A DNA stretch of 25,728 nucleotides from Oscillospiraceae bacterium. GTDB lineage: Bacteria > Bacillota > Clostridia > Oscillospirales > Ruminococcaceae. The position numbers were made by a program, and so were the translations under genes. Each line of letters begins with the position of its first letter. Positions within the stretch are counted from its first letter, which is position 1. Positions 20,260-25,728 of the stretch are shown piece by piece. The DNA lies in NCBI GenBank assembly GCA_003531585.1, contig DQFX01000038.1, positions 44,001 to 69,728 of the forward strand, read 5' to 3'. The notes under the pieces were generated by a model. The model had not been told where the DNA came from. It searched no databases and saw only the letters and a program-made list of their open reading frames with translations.

Positions 20260-22680
20260 ATGCTACATATCCGCAAGAAAATACTTGTCGGCGCACTCTG
20301 CGCGAGCATGGTGCTTTCGGCAAGCCAGAGCGTTGCATGGTCTGAGAGCAACAGCATGACGGCAGAAGCGGGCAGCGCAGAGGCAGGTTCGGAAGAATCC
20401 GCCGCTGATACCGCGGAGGCAGAGACCTCCACTGCGGAGGCTTCCACTTCCGAGGCAGAGCCTGTGGAGGACGAGAAGCAGCCTATCCAGAAAGATGACG
20501 TTCTTGCTGAGTGCGAGCTTGCAGCTTCAAATGAGAATTTCGAGCTGCTGGTGAACACAAAGACCGGTCTGTTCGCATTCCGCACGAAGGACGGCGACCA
20601 CATCTGGTGGAGCAATCCTTACAATGCAGACGACGATCCTGTTGCGAACAACTCCAAGAAGGAGGATCTCAAGTCCTCTCTCGTGATCAACGCAGTTAAG
20701 GTAACAGATACCGAGTCCCCGTCGACAACGGTGCGTTCCTGGAAAGACAGCGTAAATGCGATCGTTGAGACCGCAGACGATATCAGACCGGGTCTTACCG
20801 TTACAATGGTGGACAACGGCTTCCGTGCCGAGTACACATTCCCGAACGAGGGTATCACGATCCCTTATTACATCACTCTCGAGGGTGACTACATTCAGGC
20901 TTCCATCGCCGTGGACGAGATCACCGAGACCGAGAGCGATCCCGCTCTGATCCAGGAAAGCTCACGTTCCGTTGTTGACGTGAACCTGCTCCAGGATCTC
21001 GGCGCCGCTTTCTCTGATGAGGAAGGCTACATCATCACACCGGACGGCTCCGGCGCGGTGATCAACTTCAACAACGGAAAGAGCAAGGCAAACGAGTACA
21101 CACAGCGTATCTACGGAAGAGACCTCGCAAAGAGCCAGGATATGGCTCCTGCAAAGACCGAGCAGGCTTACCTGCCGGTAATGGGTATCGTCAGAAATGA
21201 CAACGCCCTGCTTGAGGTCGTTACCGAAGGTTCCGCGTATGCTACTGCGAGAGCAGCGGTTTCCGGACAGAAGTCCACAAGCTACAATTCCGCATGGTTC
21301 AACTTCCAGCTCCGCGCTACTGACACCTACTTCATGGGCGGTCAGAATGCTTCCGCGCTGAATGCTTACCAGGAGGACATAATCCCCGAGGACAGACTGA
21401 CAGTCCGCTACTATCCTATAGTTAAGGACGACGTAAGCTACGTTGACGTGGCTAAGCGCTATCAGCAGTACCTCGTTGAAGAGAAGGGCCTCACCAAGAA
21501 CGATAAGGAAGAGGCTCCCCTCTACCTCGACATCTGGGGCGGCACCGTAAAGGAGCAGTCGATACTCGGTTTCCCCGTGAAGCTTGAGACAGCGGCTACC
21601 ACTTACGAGCAGGCAAAGCAGATCCTCCAGGAGCTTACAGCAAACGGTGTAAGCAACATCGTCGTTTCCTATGAGGACTTCAACGCGGCTGGTATCACGA
21701 GCCGAATCTCCAGCAAGGTGGATTATTCCGGCACGCTGGGCGGCAGGAACAAGTGGAACGAACTCAAGAGCTACTGCGACGCAAGCGGCATTATGCTGGC
21801 CCCGAGCTTTGACCTGATGAACTACGAGCGCAGCGGCAACGGCTACACCAAGACCGGCGCTTCATCAATCGCGATCACCAAGGCTTACGCTACACAGGGC
21901 GTTTACGAACTGGCGTTCGGTACTCCGCACGACACACGCTCAAGCTGGTACATTCTCTCACCGTCTTTCTATGAGAGAGTTTACGGCGAGGTAGTTTCAA
22001 GCTGCCAGAAGGACGGCATCACAGCGATGTCCGTTGCAGAAGGCACCAATATGCTTTACAGCGACTACACCGCGAACACTTCCAGATACACCTCCAGACA
22101 GCAGGCTGTCAACAACCTCGTCAAGGGCTACGAAATGATCAACCAGAGCGGTATGACGTTCGTATCCGGCGCGGCTAACGACTACGCTCTGCCGTATGTT
22201 GACTACCTGAAGGACGTTCCGCTTTACAGCAGCAACTTCGACGTTTACGACTACGATATCCCGTTCTACGAGATCGTAATTCACGGTTACATTCCGTACA
22301 CCACCAAGGCGAAGAACGCAAGTTCCAGCGCAGACGAGCTGTTCGTTTACTCTGTGGCTACAGGCACTCCGCTGCACTACGAGGTGATGTATCAGGATCC
22401 TAACGAGTTCACCGACTGCTCTTATGATGAGCTGTTCTACACTCACTACAGCGGCTGGCTGAACGACATGACGGCTGAATATAAGCTCATGCAGCAGTAT
22501 GTGCTTCCTCTGACCGACGAGACCATCGAGGATTTTGAGATCACCGATGGAACTCATTACAAGACCACCTTCTCCGACGGCACAGTCGTTGAGGCGGACG
22601 TAAGCACCCTCCAGATCTGGGTCAACGGTACCGAGGTAAAGCTTTCCGATTTTGAACAGAAAGGAGCGACAACTGACTGA
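20260..22680 (+). CDS. Secreted DUF5696-like protein, putative glycoside hydrolase
   Basis: An 806-residue exported protein, start ATG 20260 (GGTGGTG at 20248-20254). Signal peptide to about residue 28; the Cys at 14 lacks a proper lipobox. A low-complexity Ala/Glu/Ser/Thr linker fills about 31-75. Residues about 80-390 look like a large beta-sandwich (NFELLVNTKTGLFAFRTKDG, YIITPDGSGAVINFNNG). From about 420 to 745 the pattern of beta strand and helix suggests a TIM barrel, with strand ends carrying acidic residues: LYLDIWGG (about 421), APSFDLMNY (about 513) and SVAEGTNMLYSDY (about 590). This two-part build is shared by several glycosidase families. The overall sequence matches my memory of DUF5696 proteins, which accompany sugar transporters in Firmicutes. 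The proposed catalytic role is inference. It ends in the ATG overlap of the next permease gene (TGATG). Confidence 0.75.
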   Translation: MLHIRKKILVGALCASMVLSASQSVAWSESNSMTAEAGSAEAGSEESAADTAEAETSTAEASTSEAEPVEDEKQPIQKDDVLAECELAASNENFELLVNTKTGLFAFRTKDGDHIWWSNPYNADDDPVANNSKKEDLKSSLVINAVKVTDTESPSTTVRSWKDSVNAIVETADDIRPGLTVTMVDNGFRAEYTFPNEGITIPYYITLEGDYIQASIAVDEITETESDPALIQESSRSVVDVNLLQDLGAAFSDEEGYIITPDGSGAVINFNNGKSKANEYTQRIYGRDLAKSQDMAPAKTEQAYLPVMGIVRNDNALLEVVTEGSAYATARAAVSGQKSTSYNSAWFNFQLRATDTYFMGGQNASALNAYQEDIIPEDRLTVRYYPIVKDDVSYVDVAKRYQQYLVEEKGLTKNDKEEAPLYLDIWGGTVKEQSILGFPVKLETAATTYEQAKQILQELTANGVSNIVVSYEDFNAAGITSRISSKVDYSGTLGGRNKWNELKSYCDASGIMLAPSFDLMNYERSGNGYTKTGASSIAITKAYATQGVYELAFGTPHDTRSSWYILSPSFYERVYGEVVSSCQKDGITAMSVAEGTNMLYSDYTANTSRYTSRQQAVNNLVKGYEMINQSGMTFVSGAANDYALPYVDYLKDVPLYSSNFDVYDYDIPFYEIVIHGYIPYTTKAKNASSSADELFVYSVATGTPLHYEVMYQDPNEFTDCSYDELFYTHYSGWLNDMTAEYKLMQQYVLPLTDETIEDFEITDGTHYKTTFSDGTVVEADVSTLQIWVNGTEVKLSDFEQKGATTD

Positions 22681-23819
22681 TGAGTGAAGAACTTGAATTA
22701 AGCGGAAAGAGCGAGAACACCGCTCCCGCAGAGTCAGCTGCTGAACCCGCCGCAGAGCCGTCACCGGCTCCCGCACCGGTTCAGAGAGTGTCTGCTCACA
22801 ATACGGCCGCCGCTGCTGCGCTCAATGCAGCAAACGAGGAGGTCGACATTCGCCGCAAGGGCGGTGAAAAGGCTCAGGTCAAGATCAAGACCACAAAGAT
22901 CCCCTACGAGAAGAAAAAGGGTCTTTACGGCTACGGCTTCATAGCGCTCTGGTTCATCGGAACACTGTGGCTGTTCATCATGCCGGTACTGACCTCCCTG
23001 TGGTACTCGCTGTGTAACACCAAGCTGCTTGATAAGGCAGGCGCGCTCGAGGTCGGCATGACCTCCGCAGGTATCTACACCGAGTGGAACGGCTTCTACA
23101 ACTTCACAAAGGCGTTTACGATAGATACCACCTTCCTTCCGAAGCTGGGTACGGCGCTCGGCGAGATCCTTCCGAACACCATCGTAATCATGATATTCTC
23201 CCTGTTCATCGCGGTTATACTGAACCAGAAGTTCAGGGGAAGAACGCTTGCAAGAGCGGTTTTCTTCCTGCCGGTTCTTATCGCGACAGGTCCTGTAATC
23301 AGCGTTATCAACGGTGATATGACCTCCCAGGGCGTATCTGACGCAGCACAGTTCTCCACACTGTTCAAGACAGACCTTGTTACAGAGCTGATGGAGTTCC
23401 TGGGTATCTATAATCTGAACCAGACGTTTACAGACATCATTAAGGACATCACGTCCGGCGTACTGAACCTCGTATGGAACTCCGGTATCCAGATACTGAT
23501 CTTCCTCTCCGCACTCCAGACCATTCCGCCTTCTGCAAAGGAAGCGGCAAGCATCGAGGGTGCAACCGCATGGGAGTTCTTCTGGAAGATCACTTTCCCG
23601 TACATCTCGCCGATGATCCTGTCTAACCTCGTATATACCGTTATCGACGCGTTCGTATCCACCGATAACGTCGTAATGGAATACGTTCTGGCACAGTCCA
23701 GGAACTGGGAGTACGGCTATTCCGCAGCGCTTGCGTGGATCTACTTCGCAATAGTAGGTGCGTGCCTCGGTATTATCTGCGTGATAATCAACCGGTTCGT
23801 TTACTACGAGAATGATTAA
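22680..23819 (+). CDS. Sugar ABC transporter permease, MalF-like, with N-terminal extension (pair 2)
   Basis: A 379-residue membrane protein whose start shares one base with the stop of the putative glycosidase (TGATG); AAAGGAG lies at 22660-22666. Residues 1-80 are an unusual cytoplasmic extension: first Ala/Glu/Pro-rich (PAAEPSPAPAPVQ), then Lys-rich up to KIPYEKKKGLYG. The membrane part begins at about 83 (YGFIALWFIGTLWLFIMPV) and has about six helices. The EAA loop reads EAASIEG (288-294) followed by ATAWEFFWKITFP, a clear ATPase contact motif. It is the first half of a second permease pair in the same operon. The tail may interact with the ATPases or with the similarly extended partner. 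A 379-residue length exceeds the usual 290-320. Confidence 0.93.
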   Translation: MSEELELSGKSENTAPAESAAEPAAEPSPAPAPVQRVSAHNTAAAAALNAANEEVDIRRKGGEKAQVKIKTTKIPYEKKKGLYGYGFIALWFIGTLWLFIMPVLTSLWYSLCNTKLLDKAGALEVGMTSAGIYTEWNGFYNFTKAFTIDTTFLPKLGTALGEILPNTIVIMIFSLFIAVILNQKFRGRTLARAVFFLPVLIATGPVISVINGDMTSQGVSDAAQFSTLFKTDLVTELMEFLGIYNLNQTFTDIIKDITSGVLNLVWNSGIQILIFLSALQTIPPSAKEAASIEGATAWEFFWKITFPYISPMILSNLVYTVIDAFVSTDNVVMEYVLAQSRNWEYGYSAALAWIYFAIVGACLGIICVIINRFVYYEND

Positions 23820-23832
23820 GGAGGTTAGAGAA

Positions 23833-25089
23833 GTGACAGATAAAGAATTTGAGCTCCCCACAGAGGGAAATAATGTTGCTGATCAGCCTGCTGAAAACGT
23901 AACATCTAACGAGTCCCTTGAGAGCAGCGCCGCAGCGATCGCGGACAGCTTCAAGCAGGACGAAAAGACGGTTGTTGAGCCTACAGCCGAAGCAATCGCA
24001 GAGACCATCGCTGACATCAACTCTGACGCAGCGGTTGCAGTAACTGCAATGCCGACCAAGGCACCCAAGAAGGAAAAGAAAAAGAAGGACGAGTACCGTG
24101 TGTCTAATTTTGACATCATTAAGAATTATCACAGGTACACGGCAAAGGAGAAGAAGCACTACAGATACCTGTTCTGGCATCGTATCGCCGCATATGTATG
24201 GCCGTTCTTCAGAGCAGTCATCATCTTCGGTCTGAGCTTCGTAATCCTGTATCCTATCCTTTACATGATCTCCACCTCTATCCGTCCCCAGGCGGAAATG
24301 AACGACCCCTCCGTAATGTGGATCCCCAAGACAATCCGCATGGAGAACTTCGTCGAGGTATGGAACGCGATCGACTACCCGGGTACTCTGTGGAACACGC
24401 TGATACTGAACATCGTGTCCTCTGTCCTCCAGGTAGGTACCTGCGCGCTGACCGGCTACGGTTTCGCGAGATTTAAGTTCAAGGGCAAGAATTTCTTCTT
24501 TGCACTTGTTCTGCTCCAGATCATCGTTCCTGTACAGATCATTCTTATCCCGCAGTTCTCTCAGTTCAGATATTTCGATATCTTCGGACTTTTCAACGCG
24601 CTGATGGGCGACTCCATCAACCTGGTTGATACGAACCTTTCGATGTACATACCGGCGCTCATGTGTAACGGTATCCGTGCGGGATTGTTCATCTACTTGT
24701 TCAGGCAGTTCTTCCGCGGACTCCCGAAGGAGCTGGAGGACGCTGCGTACCTTGACGGCTGCGGTCCGTTCAAGACCTTCATCAGCGTTATGGTACCGAA
24801 TGCAGCAAGTTCATTCCTGACGGTATTCATCTTCTCCATCGTTTGGTACTGGAACGACTACTATGTATCCTCGATGTACTTCACAAAGGCGAACACGATT
24901 TCGCTGAAGATCGACGGTATCGCGAACATCATCTCCATGTACCTGACCGGTGAGGTCGGCGTTGCATCCGACTACATCGTATGGATGGAGGCAGCCTGCC
25001 TGCTTGCTATCACACCTATCGTTATCATGTACATCTTCTTACAGAAGTACTTCACCGAAGGTATCGCAAGAGCGGGTCTCGCAAACTAA
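23833..25089 (+). CDS. Carbohydrate ABC transporter permease, MalG-like, with long N-terminal extension (pair 2)
   Basis: A 418-residue protein. GTG 23833 is the likely start (AAGGAGG at 23818-23824, 8-base spacing); an in-frame ATG at 23812 would overlap the upstream gene and precede the ribosome binding site. Residues 1-125 form a cytoplasmic extension. It is first acidic and Ala-rich (LESSAAAIADSFKQDEKTVVEP), then strongly basic (KAPKKEKKKKDEYR), then a HRYTAKEKKHYRYLFWHR segment leading into the first membrane helix at about 127-147. Six helices and the EAA motif DAAYLDG (303-309) with CGPFKTFISVMVP follow. Typical MalG proteins have about 275-300 residues, so this tail is exceptional. 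It closes the operon 18 bases before a strong terminator stem. Confidence 0.93.
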   Translation: MTDKEFELPTEGNNVADQPAENVTSNESLESSAAAIADSFKQDEKTVVEPTAEAIAETIADINSDAAVAVTAMPTKAPKKEKKKKDEYRVSNFDIIKNYHRYTAKEKKHYRYLFWHRIAAYVWPFFRAVIIFGLSFVILYPILYMISTSIRPQAEMNDPSVMWIPKTIRMENFVEVWNAIDYPGTLWNTLILNIVSSVLQVGTCALTGYGFARFKFKGKNFFFALVLLQIIVPVQIILIPQFSQFRYFDIFGLFNALMGDSINLVDTNLSMYIPALMCNGIRAGLFIYLFRQFFRGLPKELEDAAYLDGCGPFKTFISVMVPNAASSFLTVFIFSIVWYWNDYYVSSMYFTKANTISLKIDGIANIISMYLTGEVGVASDYIVWMEAACLLAITPIVIMYIFLQKYFTEGIARAGLAN

Positions 25090-25106
25090 TTCCACGGCAA
25101 AAGATT

Positions 25107-25138
25107 CAGCCCCGGGGACACTCGGGGCTGTTTATTTT
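25107..25138 (+). terminator. Rho-independent terminator of the transport operon
   Basis: CAGCCCCG (25107-25114) pairs perfectly with CGGGGCTG (25123-25130) around an 8-base loop, followed by TTTATTTT. It lies 17 bases after the last permease stop. Confidence 0.92.
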
Positions 25139-25202
25139 CATTTGCGGGGAATACTATTTGCGGAGCTTACGGAAAGTATTCATTTGACACGAAAGAGGCA
25201 GT

Positions 25203-25646
25203 ATGAAATTTGTTGAGATTTTCTCGGACGGTGCATGCAGCGGAAATCCAGGGCCTGGCGGCTGGGGAGCGATACTCCGCTGCGACGGTTACGAGAAGGA
25301 GATAAGCGGCGGGGAAGCGCACACAACGAACAACCGCATGGAGCTTACCGGGGTGATACAGGCGCTGTCTGCGCTGAAGTACCCGTGCAAGGTGAGAGTC
25401 ACCACCGACAGCAGGTACGTTGTAGACGGAATTACAAAGGGGTGGGCGCAGGGCTGGAAGAAACGCGGCTGGAAGAAGTCCGACGGCAAACCCGCGCTGA
25501 ATCCTGAATTATGGGAGCGCCTGCTTGAACTGTTGGCGATACACGATGTGGAGTTCGCGTGGATAAAGGGGCATGCGGGTCATGAAGAAAACGAACGCTG
25601 CGACAGGCTGGCAGTTGCACAGCGGGATATGTATACGGGAAAATAA
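25203..25646 (+). CDS. rnhA: Ribonuclease HI
   Basis: A 147-residue enzyme that cuts the RNA strand of RNA-DNA hybrids, removing primers and R-loops in the cytoplasm. The full catalytic set is visible: Asp9 in FSDGACSGNPGPGGWG, Glu47 in NNRMELTG, Asp69 in VTTDSRYVVDG, His124 in IKGHAG and Asp134 in CDRLA. The basic protrusion (WAQGWKKRGWKKSDGKPALN, 81-100) found in E. coli-type RNase HI is present. The start is ATG 25203 with GAAAGAGG just upstream. The gene is separated from the transport operon by the terminator and is functionally unrelated to it. No promoter was firmly identified; a TTGACA at 25184-25189 is too close to the start codon to serve it. Confidence 0.97.
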   Translation: MKFVEIFSDGACSGNPGPGGWGAILRCDGYEKEISGGEAHTTNNRMELTGVIQALSALKYPCKVRVTTDSRYVVDGITKGWAQGWKKRGWKKSDGKPALNPELWERLLELLAIHDVEFAWIKGHAGHEENERCDRLAVAQRDMYTGK

Positions 25647-25655
25647 AGAAGTCCA

Positions 25656-25671
25656 TTGCGGTTGAACGCAA
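25656..25671. other. Short hairpin after rnhA
   Basis: TTGCG/CGCAA with a 6-base loop, 10 bases after the rnhA stop. No T tract follows within the next bases, so it is at best a weak terminator. The remaining bases to the window end show no gene. Confidence 0.3.
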
Positions 25672-25728
25672 GGGGTCAAGTTGTTGAAAATTAGAATTTA
25701 GCGGTGTGGTGTGCTTCCGAAACAGTCC

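Noticed and set aside
20302..20313. Cys14 of the DUF5696-like protein as a lipobox
   Set aside because: The residues before it are G-A-L, so position -1 is Leu instead of Gly/Ala/Ser, and the hydrophobic core continues beyond it.
22761..23861. A 366-codon minus-strand open frame across the MalF-like permease of pair 2
   Set aside because: No ribosome binding site or domain; the plus strand clearly encodes a permease with an EAA motif.
25184..25189. TTGACA just before rnhA as its -35 box
   Set aside because: A matching -10 would fall inside the coding region after the start codon, so it cannot drive the full gene.

Overview
The window looks like chromosomal DNA of a fibre- or starch-degrading gut or rumen member of the Ruminococcus/Oscillospiraceae (Firmicutes). 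The reasons are a type I dockerin protein beside a small cell-wall-anchored cohesin-like protein, sorting signals of the form xPxTG + hydrophobic stretch + KKRK, Gram-positive ribosome binding sites close to AAGGAGG, and a CUT1-type sugar ABC transport operon. I could not run searches, so the genus is an inference.

Layout. (1) 222-4060: a translationally coupled pair, an ECF-type sigma factor followed by a 1119-residue single-pass membrane protein with a huge extracytoplasmic part, probably its anti-sigma/sensor partner; a strong hairpin terminator follows. (2) 4084-4452: hairpins, a 16-bp tandem duplication and a minus-strand tRNA-Arg(CCT) with its own promoter and terminator. (3) 4710-10747: surface proteins on the plus strand with codon use typical of high expression. 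These are two tandem paralogous secreted proteins with a DWWDG motif and C-terminal sorting signals, a 1028-residue helical secreted protein ending in a dockerin, and a 215-residue sortase-anchored protein whose central domain resembles a cohesin. By analogy with ScaE of Ruminococcus flavefaciens, the last two could form part of a cell-surface (cellulosome- or amylosome-like) attachment system.

(4) 11040-25138: one apparent 14-kb operon that starts at a perfect TTGACA-N17-TATAAT promoter and ends at a strong terminator. In order it encodes two LolD/MacB-like ABC ATPases (the second with a C-terminal AbrB-like domain), a solute-binding protein fused behind two carbohydrate-binding-like beta-sandwich regions, a MalF/MalG-like permease pair, a secreted NHL beta-propeller + TPR membrane protein, a Yip1-family membrane protein, a secreted DUF5696-like putative glycosidase, and a second MalF/MalG-like permease pair with long charged cytoplasmic tails. 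No MalK/MsmX-type ATPase is present. The most economical reading is a dedicated glycan capture, trimming and import machine with unusual ATPases; its substrate is unknown. Small stem-loops sit in four intercistronic gaps. (5) 25203-25646: ribonuclease HI, a separate housekeeping gene.

The surface-protein block and the large transport operon are the most interesting parts. I saw no insertion sequences, CRISPR arrays, integrases or rRNA genes.
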